NCBI RefSeq assembly: GCF_032854445.1
Contig: NC_088302.1
Coordinates: 13,327,338 to 13,391,337, forward strand
Source of the DNA: Liolophura sinensis
Lineage: Eukaryota; Mollusca; Polyplacophora; Chitonida; Chitonidae
Direction of reading: 5' to 3'
Length of the DNA: 64,000 nt
In this document: in pieces, positions 1 through 12,062 of the stretch
Position numbering within the stretch: position 1 is the first letter of the stretch
Layout: each line of letters opens with the position of its first letter
Notes under the pieces: model-generated
What the model saw: the letters and a program-made list of their open reading frames with translations, nothing else
Databases searched by the model: none
What the model was told of the DNA's origin: nothing
Made by a program: the position numbers and the translations under genes

Positions 1-611
1 TATTGATTATGATTGATCAGATGTGTGTCGTTGACTGACACGTTGGGCAGTTCTACCGCATCAGCCAATTATGTACAAGGTCATGTAGTACGCAAGTTTA
101 GAGTTTCGTGGTTCTCTATGAACACCTTTCGTAAGTATTGCCTTGGTTGTTGAAGCCTCATATCGTAGCCTCTCTGATTACGTAAGAAGCTCCATTTATC
201 GGTTCGGTCTCCGTTAATTGCTTATCGTTCCCTGTGATTCAGCCCATGTGTTTGACGGAGGCATATTCAACCCGTTAAATAGAGTCAGGTGTGGTATTTT
301 TGCAGTTTCGATTAGACCCTGTAGTTATCTCACTGACACAAGATCCCGTGGTTCGCAAACCAAAGGGCATGCTAACCTGCCTTCATGCGTGATCATCTAA
401 CCGTTAAGCCATTACCGAACACGGATAGAATAAAAAAACTAAGAGAAAAATTAGCCAGATGTCTAAATTAATTTTGTGTGGTCTTAATTCGTGGGTTTTA
501 CACAAGAAGACATTCGGGGATGTAAATGGGATAAAGCCGATCGCATGTCCAATTGATCATTTTAGGATGTAATGTCAGTCATCAAACATTTCATTCGACA
601 CATGAAAAGAT
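1..611. other. Intergenic, nothing recognised
   Basis: No ORF with coding character, no RNA gene and no recognisable repeat was seen in this stretch. The only ATG ORF (218-400, 60 codons) has no recognisable features. Confidence 0.5.
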
Positions 612-842
612 TGGTAAAACATTGATTTTAAACTGGGGAAAATTTCGAATTGTGCTGCGATAAAACATTAATTTTACGCCGGGAAGCATTTGGAAATGTT
701 TTAAGATGATGTATTGACTTTACAGCATGAAATATTTCCAGATCTATTGTGGTAAAACATTCATTTTACGAATGGAAACATTTGGGAATGCTTTGTTAAG
801 TGATACTGATTTTACAGAGGGAAAAATCTGAGGAGCGTAAGA
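612..842 (+). repeat. Degenerate 46/93-bp tandem repeat
   Basis: A motif like GGTAAAACATTNATTTTA recurs near 613, 659 and 751. A companion half-unit (TGACTTTACAG, TGATTTTACAG) recurs near 715 and 808. The last two full copies are about 92 bp apart, so the block reads as a roughly 46-bp unit duplicated in pairs. It is AT-rich and has no coding character. Confidence 0.6.
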
Positions 843-965
843 TCGCCCTTTTGACAATGAAATGGTTCCTAGATGAATCAAATTGCAGCTTAAATTCATT
901 CCATTTCTATTTTACCTGGAAAAACACTTACGGATTTCTTCACTTCAAGTAATTTAACATGTTTA

Positions 966-2145
966 ATGAGTGAACGCAATCATCAATATAACTCTAATCA
1001 GACATTCAGCCCCCAATCATACGATCAGACAAACAAACCCAAATCAGACAATCAAACTCCAATCAGACAAACAAAATCAGCACCAGTCATACATTCAGGC
1101 AGTCAGAAAATCAAACCCCATCACAATCAAAATCAAGGACACAATCAACTCTCAGTCACACCCTTATACAATCAGACAATCGAATTCCCAATTAGACAAT
1201 CAAACCCCATTCAAACAATCAAACCCCATTCAGACAATAATACCCCATTCAAACAATCAAACCCCATTCAGACAATCAAACCCCAATTAGACAAGAAAGG
1301 CCCAATCAGGCAATCAAGCCCCAATCAGACAATCGAATCCCGATCAGACGATCGAGCTTCAATTATAAACTCGAACTCATACAATCAAACCAAATCAGAC
1401 AGCCAAGTCCTAGTAAGAGAATCAAACCTCAATCAGAGAATCAAACCCAAATCAGAAACTAAACAATCACGGCCCAATAAAAGAACCAAACCCCTATCAG
1501 AAAGTCAAATGGCAATCAATCAAACACTAATCAGACAACCAAACACAAATCAGACAACCAAACCCCATTCCGACAACCAAACCCTAATTAGAGAAGAAAG
1601 TCCCAATCAGAAAATCGAGTCCCAATTAGACAAGGAAGCTCCAATCAGACAATCGAGCCCCAATCAGACAATCGAATCACAATCAGACGATCGAATCTCA
1701 ATAATAAAATCGAACTCCAATCATACAACCAAACTCAAATCAGACAGCCAAATCCTAGTAAAAGCACCAAACCTCAGTCAGAAAATCAAACCCAAATCAA
1801 ACAATCAAAGAGTCAAGTCCCAATCAGAGAACCAAACCCTTATCAGACAGTCATGGCAATCAATCAAACCCTAATCAGACAACCAAACCCAAATCAGACA
1901 ACCAAACCCGAGATCAGACAACCAAACCCCAATCAGAAAATCAAACCTCATTCAGTTAGTCAAATTGCAATCAAACAATCAAACGCTAATCAGATAATCA
2001 AACCCCATTCAAACACACAATTAGACAATCAAATCCTAATCACACCACCAAACCTCATTCAGACAATCAAACCTCAATCAGGGAATCAAACTTCAATTAG
2101 ACAATCAAACTACAATCAGACAATTAAACCTCAGCCATTAACACC
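966..2145 (+). repeat. 19-bp minisatellite array with higher-order repeat
   Basis: About 1.17 kb is built from a degenerate unit close to CCCCAATCAGACAATCAAA (19 bp), strongly biased to A and C on the plus strand. Because the unit lacks TAA/TAG/TGA in most phases it stays open as a 302-codon ORF (966-1874) reading as Asn-Gln-Thr-Ile-Lys-Pro-like repeats. A higher-order duplication is visible: 1321-1430 and 1662-1765 share a diverged sub-block (CGATCAGACGATCGA, then ATCAGACAGCCAA, then TCCTAGTAA) offset by about 340 bp. I read it as noncoding tandem DNA: the repeats slip between frames, and no initiation context, splice sites or domain are evident. Confidence 0.85.
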
Positions 2146-3600
2146 CGAGTTCAAACACATAAGTTTCGGCAAAGCTTTGTTTTCACCAAATCTTGTGAGT
2201 ATACCTAGTTATTTAAAACCACGTGTAACCACGCGTGTCTTGTCTGTGTAGAGATACCATAATGTTTGCGATTAATAACGGTATGTCGCCAACACATGCA
2301 CAAAAGTTTCAACATATCACAGGAAAGAACGCAAAGCGGGAGGATCTCCACATTGGAGCTACTGATTCTGTTCAAAGTATTTCTTGTGATTTTCAACTAG
2401 GATCGTTGTGGGAATATAATATTTGACTCTTAGATTTATATCTAAAATAGTTTTTTAACGTGGAAGGTAAATCGGAAAAAATGTTTTTTTGAAAAGATTT
2501 ACATTGCGTAGGTGGCAAAATTTTGGATGCACGTAATAAAATAGATGTCTTGAGATAATGGGCATCGGGACATAGTCCTTAATAGGACAATTATCTGTAA
2601 TTTCCGATGCACTGAAATACGCCTTTAGATGAAGAAATGTGCTGTTTTTTTTCAAGCTCATCACGATGTTGAATAATCGTTTAATTACTGACAAATGCCA
2701 ATTCTCACCATGGATTGTGGTAGGATGCAGAACAGATAAAGTAATTTCCGTATGTCGAAAAAAATAAATGAGAAAAACAGACATGTAACAAAAAGGAATA
2801 AATAAATTAGTAAATAGAAAAAGTCAGAATTTGTTGAACGTCTTTTCCTTTGCTCTTCCTGCAAAATTTGGTTGCAGCAGTTTCTGGTAAAAACGATCGA
2901 CGTCCGACAACATCAGCCTGTCAGCTGATGAGCGACTGACTTCCCCACCGTAATTATTCGGCCATTAGTCCTTGTGGTGCACTTAGGTAAAAACCCCTAC
3001 TCGTAATCAGGTCAGAGAAGTGCTCTTTTAATAGCACTGGGTGGGGGTGAACGATGACCTCGTTCTTACCTTTTCACGATTCTAAACCATCAGTGTAAGA
3101 AATACTGTGTCTATATAATGCCCAAACCTCGGAGTCTCGAGACGGGGGGATTAGAAGATTGCTGTATATAGCACGGAGAGACATAACAGGTCCATTTGCC
3201 TCTGTTAGTATTCCAGCACAATAATAAACTACACACCCTCTCCACCGATTCTGTGATAAAGAAAAAATGCTTTCAGCTGTAAAACACATCATTCCTTATC
3301 TAAACCTTTGGGAACAAAACACTCGAGTTGTCTAAGATGGAGAGCTTAGCAAGCGGATAATCCTATATGGTGATATGATACCAGATGCTTGCACTCTGTG
3401 ACTTCAATTCCGTGTATAATTCTATTTCACGGCGCATCACCGAAGCGAAAGGGCAGGCAAAGACTTTTTTCTTACTCTATGGTACCGGGCCTGTGTGGAG
3501 TGTCAGGTACAGGTATACAGAGACATTTTTCAGTAACACATTAAAGTGTGAAATGTCAGTTCTGTGGGCTCTGAAAGCCGTAACGTTCTGATTTCCCGGC
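2146..3600. other. Intergenic, nothing recognised
   Basis: Short ORFs only (up to 109 codons on the minus strand at 2455-2784), none with a domain, codon bias or splice signals I can recognise. No SINE tail or tandem repeat was seen. Confidence 0.5.
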
Positions 3601-3985
3601 TTGACTTTTGCGCAGAGCTATATCTGCCCGTCCCGAAAGCACCGTAGCATTCAAGCTGAGGGCGAGTCAATATCACAGCCCGCGCGTAGCCAGCTCCGTC
3701 TATTATATGAGACAGAGAATTAAGCTGTTCACATACTCACTCGCTGTTAGCGAACATGTATATTGACGGGAGGTCAGTCAGCTGGGTGGTTCCATTGTAG
3801 ACCGTCGGACCAATCATTGCGTTGTCCAGCGAGGCTCGGTGGAGTTCGGACATCGAGCCGACTAGTCCGTTCTTGGGGAGTTCAGATTTAATAGGCACAG
3901 TACACTCGACTGAAAGTCGAGTTTGTTGTGATTCGGTCCTACAACTTTTAGTTTATGGAGAAATGTCCTGCCATCCTGCTTAGAT
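3601..3985 (+). promoter_or_regulatory. Probable 5' flank/5' UTR of the GPCR gene
   Basis: This stretch is richer in G+C than its surroundings and lies directly upstream of the receptor ATG. No clear TATA box was found. An ATG at 3955 opens an overlapping 110-codon frame that runs past the receptor start, a possible translational damper. The promoter role is inferred from position only. Confidence 0.3.
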
Positions 3986-4960
3986 ATGGAAAGCGTTTGG
4001 GTCGTGGCCATTGTGTTTTATGTGACTTTGGCCACGGCCACTGTATTCACGAACGGCGTCTTCATGTTCATAATTCTACGCAACAAAAATCTGCACAACG
4101 CAACCAACTGGATTTTATTTTCGCTTTCCGTGAGCGACCTTTTGGTCGGTTTGATTGTCACTCCACTGAATCTGTTGAATCTTCTGGGGACGTTGTACCT
4201 GAAAGAATGGATATGTATTTTACTGAATATCTGCATTGTGTGTGTCCCGCTTGTGTCATTGTTTCACCTGCTGGCGGTTGCGTTTGAACGTTACATTGGA
4301 ATTCTTCATCCGTTCAGGCACAGGACACTGGTCACGTGTAGAAGGACAGCCGTGATTATCATCTTAAGCTGGATATTACCTGTGTCCATCGGCGGAATTC
4401 CAGTCGTCGGTTGGAACCGCCTGGAAGAAAGGAAACACCTGAACGCAAGTAGCAGGGTTTGTAGTTTCACCGACATTTTACCTTGTTCGTACACATTGTT
4501 CTCTAACATCTTAATGTTGGCCGTGTTTTTCGTGGAAGCTGTGTTGTATTGCCGTGTTTTCACTGTTGCCCTTCGTCATGCTCGTAAGATGACGGCGAAC
4601 AGATTTCGCTACAATCCCAGAGATATACAAACCATTCGTTCTGAACTGAAAGTCGTGATAGCTTTGTGTGTGACAATTGGCTACTTTATGATTTCCTATT
4701 TTCCTCTGGCGGTGATGTGTATTTTATTTTGCGCTGATATTGTCGCTGACCCCGCTATTTGGATGGTAGTGCTCTTCCTGGCTTTCACCAATTCCACAGT
4801 GAACCCTTTGATATACGGTATGGGTAACCGACGGATTCGCCGGGCATTCCTACGGACTATGTCCCTGAGCCAAGTTAAGTCCAGCAACCAGAACCAGTCG
4901 GTGTCGGTGAACTACTATACCTCGGTGAATGGTAATCCGTTGCGGATTAGTCACGAGTGA
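3986..4960 (+). CDS. Class A (rhodopsin-like) GPCR, adenosine-receptor-like
   Basis: A single-exon 324-residue seven-helix receptor, expected at the plasma membrane and coupled to G proteins. Visible landmarks: N23 in TM1, D51 in TM2 (SLSVSDLLVG), C77 at the top of TM3 for a disulfide with an extracellular loop 2 cysteine (C159 or C167), ERY at 101-103 replacing DRY, W129 in TM4, GWN at 142-144 after TM4, NPLIY at 273-277 in TM7, then a basic helix 8 (RNRRIRRAF-like). Segments around TM2 (LHNATNWILFSLSVSDLLVG) and the P-x-x-GWN motif recall adenosine receptors and the wider MECA group. Odd points: TM6 has SYFP (237-240) instead of CWxP, and the TM5 proline is missing. The start at 3986 gives a short extracellular N-terminus; an out-of-frame ATG lies upstream at 3955 and may affect translation. 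N-glycosylation is possible at N153. The ligand cannot be told from sequence. Confidence 0.92.
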   Translation: MESVWVVAIVFYVTLATATVFTNGVFMFIILRNKNLHNATNWILFSLSVSDLLVGLIVTPLNLLNLLGTLYLKEWICILLNICIVCVPLVSLFHLLAVAFERYIGILHPFRHRTLVTCRRTAVIIILSWILPVSIGGIPVVGWNRLEERKHLNASSRVCSFTDILPCSYTLFSNILMLAVFFVEAVLYCRVFTVALRHARKMTANRFRYNPRDIQTIRSELKVVIALCVTIGYFMISYFPLAVMCILFCADIVADPAIWMVVLFLAFTNSTVNPLIYGMGNRRIRRAFLRTMSLSQVKSSNQNQSVSVNYYTSVNGNPLRISHE

Positions 4961-6653
4961 CATAATCCACGGAATGCTGTTTGCACAAGTCTCAACAGTA
5001 GGGGTTAAACATGCTGGGGAATGCTCCCTGGTGTGACAGGAATCCTGTGCTGACTAAACGATTCGTGAGCAGAGATACGGATCATTAATTCTCCGGGCAT
5101 GCCCCCTCACCCCAGGGGTTTTGGTTCATTTCCAGTAATTTATTATTTGTACTCTCAGACATACCTCAGAAATGCCTCATGACAACAACCGCTTTTAAAG
5201 GTCAGAAATTTGTTGTGTGAAAAAAAAAACCCACCCTTGATTATTCAGTAATACTTCATACGTTTACAGTTTATTTATTTTGTATTCTTTTACGATTTTG
5301 TATTTGTAAAGTGTTAAATCCTCTCCATTAGATCTCTCTACTGGTATCTTTTTCAGAGTGCTTGGGTGTAGAGTGAAATGGTGGTGTTGCCGAGCATTCT
5401 ATGTTTGAAGCCACTTTTTACCTTTTTCCTGGCCGGGTCACCTGTTTAGAACATGTATTACCCCTCTAATGATCGAAGTCGACGCAGCTCTCATAACTAA
5501 CCATATCATATGTAGATGTCTGAGCTATACCTGGAAAGTGTAAATCCTAAATTACACTAATACTGTTAACATCAGTAATTTTTAAAATCAGTCTGTTGTA
5601 ACCAGTATACTGTTTCTCATGACTAAATATATTTATAACCACGCCCTTTTTGTTCAAATGCTTTAAGAGGTCATTTATTTTTAAACTTCACGTTGTATGT
5701 TTTCTCAGGTAATTTCTATAACGGCGTTAGCTGTTATTTGCGTAACTATTATTGAAAATCTGGATGATTTGTTTAAAATGTCAGTTATTTTGGCAATATT
5801 TGCCGCCACAGACTCTCGCTGGCCGAGAGGCACGGGTTTCTGGCTTTTGTATGTATACTGTAGTTTTTCATCGATATGTCTTCGCGTACAAGTCAAGCTC
5901 CGCCAGCTTTCCAATTTCGCACCTGTTTACAGGAATGTGTCTGTCTTTCAGGAACGTTTTGGCTGGCTTTCGCCATCAACTCATTCAAGTTCTGTGGTAA
6001 TTTATACTTGCCATGTAATGAGCATATACGCCTTCTACAGTATACATCTGGTAAATCGTGATATGTACTTGTAAATTATAATGCATTCATCAGTATTATA
6101 TATGTTAACAGTCTTGTCTTATTGTTTCATTTAAAATCATTCTACAAGTTTACCTCAGTTTGACGTTGGATGTTCACTACATTTTGCTGTGGTGTAAACT
6201 TTTATCTTGAGTTGTATTGTTGTCTTATGGATTGGTATGCAATTATTTATATGTGAAAATTGTTGACCATTTAAGTTTTCTCTATTTAACGAATTCATGA
6301 AAATATAAAAATATATATCATTCATAAGAAATTGTTAACAGGCATTTTGTTTTTACGTTTTGGATGGAGTCTGACGGGTGAAGAATCCTTATGTGGTTGC
6401 TTAGGCTGATTAGTTCCGCCATTAGTATAAACCTTTCCACATTTTTGTAGAGCGTTTAAAACATTGTTAGCTACATTGATGGCAATGATCATGAAAAGAT
6501 TTTCGTTTACAAATGAAGAATTGTAATGATTTGTCCAAGATGGCATTCAGTTTTTGACCATAGAGAACTTGTAGGGCATGAGATTGTGGGCCGTATTGCG
6601 GCAATACTGCCATCACAGCCGACCGTAGTGTTGCTTCAAAATGGCTACAAAAA
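4961..6653. other. AT-rich intergenic / GPCR 3' flank
   Basis: The early part is presumably the 3' UTR of the receptor gene, but no convincing AATAAA signal was found close to the stop. Overlapping short ORFs at 5697-6074 have no recognisable domain. No other structure was seen. Confidence 0.4.
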
Positions 6654-6705
6654 GATTTGATCGGTGTTTTACGCCGTACTCAAGAATATTTCACTTATAC
6701 GACTG
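6654..6705 (-). repeat. SINE-A 3' tail fragment
   Basis: Reverse-complement match to the conserved tail of the main SINE family here: GGTGTTTTACGCCGTACTC, then AAGAATATTTCACTTATACGAC. It is truncated where the body should continue. The tRNA-like head is absent. Confidence 0.75.
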
Positions 6706-7194
6706 CGCTACAAAAAGAACAGGGTTTACTCGTGTATGAATGGCATGTAGGGGCTACATGAGCCCATGTATTACCTGTACAGGCACTACAAAAAATTAAA
6801 AACTGTTTTGCTGACACATTAGGCATGTGGAGTTACTCTGTGTAAATCAACACAGTGTTTGGTTCCGTAACTGTCAGAGGGGAAATCTGGAATTGCATGT
6901 GTATACACGTCTAAACCTCTAGTGGAAGATTTCGCTTTGAGCGATGCATGTTACAAATAGCTCTCTGGCTATTGTTTATATTAAAAACTCATCAGACTGT
7001 AATGGTTTTTCCATGTTTCATATGGGATGACAATCTTGCTTGAGGACAGTTTAGAGTAGCTCATGAAATATTACTGATCATAAAAGGATTCTGTTATTGC
7101 TTTTTCAGAACATGCATGAAAAATTACCGTTTTTGATAAGCTTATGCGCGCATATATACATATGCAAAGTTTATGTCGTGTATGCTGGAGAGAT

Positions 7195-7785
7195 TGGTGT
7201 CGTTTTGACCAAATTGTACTGGCCAAGTTGTTTACTAAGTTTTGGTTGTACTGACCAATGTGACATTGTATTGACCAAGTTTTGGTTGTACTGACAAAGA
7301 TGACGTTGTATTGACTAAGTTTTGGCTGAACTGACCAAGTTTTGGTTGAACTGACCAAGTTGACGTGATATTGACAAAGATGATGATACACTGACCAAGC
7401 GGACACCATTATTGACCAAGCTGACAACGTATTGACCATGTTGAGTTGGTATGTAGTAAGTTGAGATTGTATTGACCAAGTGGACACCGTTATTAACCAA
7501 GGCAACAGCGTATTGACCAAGTTGAATTGGTATTGACCTAATTGAGTCGATATTGACCAAGTTGAGTTGGTACTGACTAAGTTGACTTGGCATAGACCAA
7601 CGGATACTGTTATTAACCAGGTTGGCAACATATTGACCTAACTGAGTCGGTATTGACCAAGTTGAGTCTGTATTGACTAAAATGACTTGGTATTGACCAA
7701 GTGCACACCGCTATTAACCAAGCTGACAACGTATTAACCAAGTTGAAATGGTATTGACCGAGCGGACAACGTTATTGAACAGAAA
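7195..7785 (+). repeat. 20-bp minisatellite array
   Basis: About 30 degenerate copies of a unit near TATTGACCAAGTTGAGTTGG run without a break. Interspersed variant units carry GGACACCGTTATT or GACAACG. The array keeps a 186-codon minus-strand ORF open (7071-7631, Gln-Tyr-Gln-Leu-Asn-Leu-Val-Asn type repeats), which I regard as a by-product of a repeat with few stops. Confidence 0.85.
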
Positions 7786-10297
7786 ACGTATTGGTGAAAG
7801 AACAAGAACAAGAAATCAAGGCCTAATTTAGATTGAAGATTGTAGGTTGAAAATGATTATTCTGCCGAATAAAATGTATTTTGGATTATGCTATGAAGTA
7901 ATAACATGGAATATATGTATATAGACGAATCATCGCCTTTTACCTATGTTGCATAGGAAACCAACGCCTTCCCGTCATTTTCAATACGGAAACTATCTTT
8001 ATTTGAAACTGAATATATTTTCTAAAAAAATAATTTCATTATGATATCCTAAACATGAATTCCACTTTCTAGGAATTGGCCCGACAGTTTGTATAGGTCA
8101 CGTGTACATGGGCCTTCATTCGTCTTGAGACATATTACGACACATTAAAAACAACATGTATTTCTAAATTTCAAGTCTATGGATGTTAAATAGAAAACCA
8201 ATATGTATATATACACCTTATTTTTTTTACGTTTAATGTGTGAATAGTGCCACTGTGTTAGTTCTCTAAAAATGGACACTAAACTAGACATCACTTTCAT
8301 TAAGGGTATCAAATTCCCAACTGTTTTATTTTTTTTCTGGTGCTTCTATATTTGATCATTTACGTGTACAATATTATGCATTCACTTATTTGTCCACTGC
8401 CCCATTTTTGCTTAACACCGACGACTATGTCATTTTTCGTTGTTTAATTACACGTAGACTTTTATGCAACTGTTTGAGCTAATAATAAAAAAAATGATTC
8501 ACCAGACCGTTATCAGATAAGGGAAAAACCAACAAAGATGGCGGCGTATGGAGAGATTTAATCGAAACATCATTACGAACGTACCACCTGTCAAGGTATA
8601 GCAGAACAATGTTTGCTTTATGGTTCTACGCATGACTCTTTCATTCCCACAGAGTATTCGAATGCAAACAGTTTTCTCTCCTACCTAATGGTGTTCAATA
8701 TTTACCAGCTTGCTACAGGTTGAGTCTGCTAACAGAGCAGGTCAGCAGGAAACCATACCTCCCATATTAGACATATAACTGCGGCTGGTTTCCGAGTTAA
8801 CAGACCACGTCACACGTTTTGGAGGATGACAATGTATACACATGCATTATGCGGTTATGTCGAATATAGATCGACGATGCTTATTAATTATTTCCTGGTA
8901 TATCTGACATCCTTTTACACAAACATGTCTAAAGATGATAGATTTCCAGACATGGAAAATAAAATCTCCTCGTTCATTCACGATTGGAGCATTTCACGAA
9001 ATAGTCATACATATGCGATTAAGGTCATAGAACCATCGCCATAGAATCGATCCATTTTGATATAATTTCACTAGAAGATTTAGCCTTGCATTCGGTTTCC
9101 TTGTATAAAGTCGCTGTTTCACACATCGATTACATAATTCAGCGAAACATGCACAGCTCCTGCATAGCCACTAGGCCTATTCAGCACGTTAGGATAAAAT
9201 ATACAACTCTGTGAATGCTTAAAAACCGTTGTGCATGTAAATGGATAAACAACAAAACCATTAAATCGGCACCGTGGATGGTTCGAGAGAGGCACGGTCT
9301 ATATTCATCTATGCATATGTGTTTGTTGTACTTATTACAAGTTTTCAGTCATATGACGACCAGGTATTATTAGGTTTGTGTTGCATCAAGTGTCTGTTCA
9401 TGCTGTCAAACTCATTTTAATGGTTCTCCAACTTCAAAACAATATTCATTTTGTAACGAGAGCTAAAGTAAAGTAAAAAAAGGTGTGAGAGATAGAAATT
9501 TAAATTTCCAATGTTTTCAACATCATTAGTGCATATAGACATTTTTTATAAAATATTTTTTTTTATTCCCTCGCATGAATATATACTGTGATATGTGATA
9601 CTGTGTAGTCCCCACATGTATGCGATCCATCACTGTAACTTGCTCCTCCTGCTAATCGAGTTGTGTTCTTCTTTTTCTGATGAGGATGAAACTGTTAAAG
9701 TGGAAAAGCAATTACAGAATTCGCCCGACTACAGGAGGCCGGGCTTTAAATCGCGTCAAGAAAAATACTGATGAATTCGCTAAAATGGCAGGCCAGGTGT
9801 CCATCTGTACAACAACTAAGTGAAACTTTATGCATGGGACAGGTTTCACGAAAGGTCTTAAAGGAAGAACTGAAAATAAACATTAAACATCAAGTAAAAA
9901 TTGGTAGAAAGATCATTAAAATGTATAAAGTCTGAATTTCATATGACCTTTACGCATGTAGCCTAAAACGGGTGCTTATGCACGATGAAGTAATTTCCCG
10001 TTTTCAGAGACAGAGAAAAGTCGGTATAACTTTTTTAGCTAGCTGAGAGTTTTGTTAAGCTGAGCATCTCTTCTTGTGTTTGAGTTTCTTCGAAGAAAGC
10101 TACCGAGTAAGAAATTTACTGAGCCCTCGCGAAACCAGGCCTTGGCGTCGCCTTCAGTGGTGCAATGGTATAAATATAACAACACTAGTTGGGATGTGCT
10201 ATACAAGAAGATACCCTGATAAAATATGGATGAAACGATGAATTTGAGTTGCCTGGGAACTGGAGTGGCCAGGTCGTATCCCTGATGAGAGAGAGCG
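7786..10297. other. Intergenic, nothing recognised
   Basis: AT-rich sequence with short ORFs only (longest 72 codons at 8826-9044). No SINE tail, tandem array or splice-bounded exon was found. Confidence 0.45.
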
Positions 10298-10299
10298 TT

Positions 10300-10558
10300 T
10301 TTTCTTTCGGGAGGCGATCCTTGGTCGGGTCACACCTAAGACCTTAAAAGAGGAAGTTGTAACTTCGTCGCTTTGCGTTCAGCATTAAGGGCGGGACGGC
10401 TTACTTGCCTCAGGTAAGTCGTCTCAATGAAGCATCTCTAGATAAAAAGAGCGATGGAAATCCGTCTAAGGACTCCTTCGTCGTCATATGGCTGAAAAAT
10501 TGTTAAGTATGACCCAAAGCAAAGTCAAACCCAAATCGTTCACTCACTCAGACAACTC
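10300..10558 (+). repeat. SINE-B copy, head degraded
   Basis: Matches the complete SINE-B at 25892-26233: the GGGAGGCG…GATCC head remnant, CACACCTAAG, AGAGGAAGTTGTAACTTC, GGCGGCTTACTTGCC-like core, CGATGGAAATCCGTC and the tail CTTCGTCGTCATATGGCTG…AATTGTTAAGTATGAC ending in CACTCACTCA. The polymerase III A box is not intact. Confidence 0.8.
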
Positions 10559-11890
10559 CAGCTGATACATCGTCGCGGAATCTGATCGAGTGAATGGAAT
10601 AACCGTATGGAAGAAATGTGAAATCTTGTTAAACCACGCTGCTTGTCATTTTTGTGAAATATCTTCAGTAAATTATCCAGTGTATAATAATATTTACAGG
10701 GGAAGCCTACACAAAGTCCTGTCCTCTTCCGTTTATCTTATAAAACTCACAACACAACAGGTCTTCAGTAGGCTACAAATTCGAAGAAGTTGATGTTGTA
10801 GTTACATAACGAACTCACAGATATAGTCTATGTAAAACACAAATGACGACCTCCCAACATGGCGGACGGAATTACGCAGCGGGATATGACCTCACATGCA
10901 GGTGAGCTACATGTATTTTTTCAGTTCTTTCAAGAAACGTTTTTCGACTTTTTAGAGCTCTTTAACACTCTGCTGTTCAAATGACGTGTGAAAGAGACGG
11001 ATACCCATGTGTTGTTACAGTTTATCATTCTGGCAGTGTTGCATTAGCCTGTGGCTACATGGCGCATGCGTGATTTAGCGCACTTGTCAGAGTGTATATA
11101 CTACAGCAGAAAGCGCCTCCATCACTGTATCATGCCCTACTAAAGAACATATAAGTGGTGAAAGTCCTCTCCGTTCTGAACAATAAATAACTTGGCACAG
11201 TGCAGTATCTAGGGCATCTACTTGAAAATTCTTGCTTTATTTAGGCCTGCCTGACGTGTTTAGGAAAGTAACATATAATTCTCAAGCATGCAAACAAACA
11301 GGTAAATCTAAAATGGATTCTGAAACTGACTTCAGATTGTTCACTTGATAAAACCTGAAGTAAGGAAAATAAAAACAAGACCACACGAAGCCAACCTTCC
11401 TGTCACCATTCCAAATTCGAACCAAATTATCATGTTGTTTATTGCTTTTTAAAAGCACCGATGTAACTAACTTGTTTAAAGCAGTCAAATCGATAGTATC
11501 CATTTGGCTGTGATTACGTTATGTAATTTCGATTATTTGAAGGTAGCTGTTTTGTGATTTTGGAATGCATCTACTCTGCAAAAGCCATCTTTAGATGCAG
11601 TTTGACTAACTATAGTGTTTTGAGAATTGTACTCAGTAATATTTATACTGCATGCATACCGTAAAAAATAATATGATTGAAAACTTGAGATACTATGTCA
11701 TATTGTTTTCTCTTTTACAATATTTACATCCTACGAAGTCATCATTAATAAATACGATGAAAAAACTCCCTCAAGGGATCTTTGCTTGGGGAATGCTGCT
11801 TGGTAGGAATTAGATTTTATATGTATGAGAAATCGGATCTCAATTATGGAAGATTACAAAGGATGAGAAGAAAAGTGTAATTTTTTAACT
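10559..11890. other. Intergenic, nothing recognised
   Basis: Short ORFs only. No tandem repeat or recognisable SINE module was found. Confidence 0.4.
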
Positions 11891-12062
11891 CGGTCAGCAA
11901 TAGTTCAGTTGGTGTATAATTTTACATGATCTCAGTGTTTTCGGATTCGAACCCATGACCTCACTCTTGACAGACTACAGAGCGGCAGGCCTGATCCATC
12001 CTAAACGGGGTCAGCAATAGTTCCATCAGCCTATAATTTACATGATCTCCAGGTCTACGAGT
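11891..12062. repeat. 115-bp partial tandem duplication with tRNA-like B box
   Basis: GGTCAGCAATAGTTC followed by TATAATTTACATGATCTC occurs near 11896 and again near 12010. Between them is GATTCGAACCCATGACCTCA (about 11945), the reverse complement of a polymerase III B box, as in the head of a tRNA-derived SINE on the minus strand. A related head occurs at 56283, and a weaker one at 46999. Confidence 0.5.

Noticed and set aside
966-1874. 302-codon Asn/Gln/Pro-rich ORF as a protein gene
   Set aside because: It is an open phase through a 19-bp minisatellite; no start context, splice site or domain.
7071-7631. 186-codon minus-strand ORF
   Set aside because: It is a 20-bp minisatellite read on the minus strand; another frame (7315-7593) is equally open.
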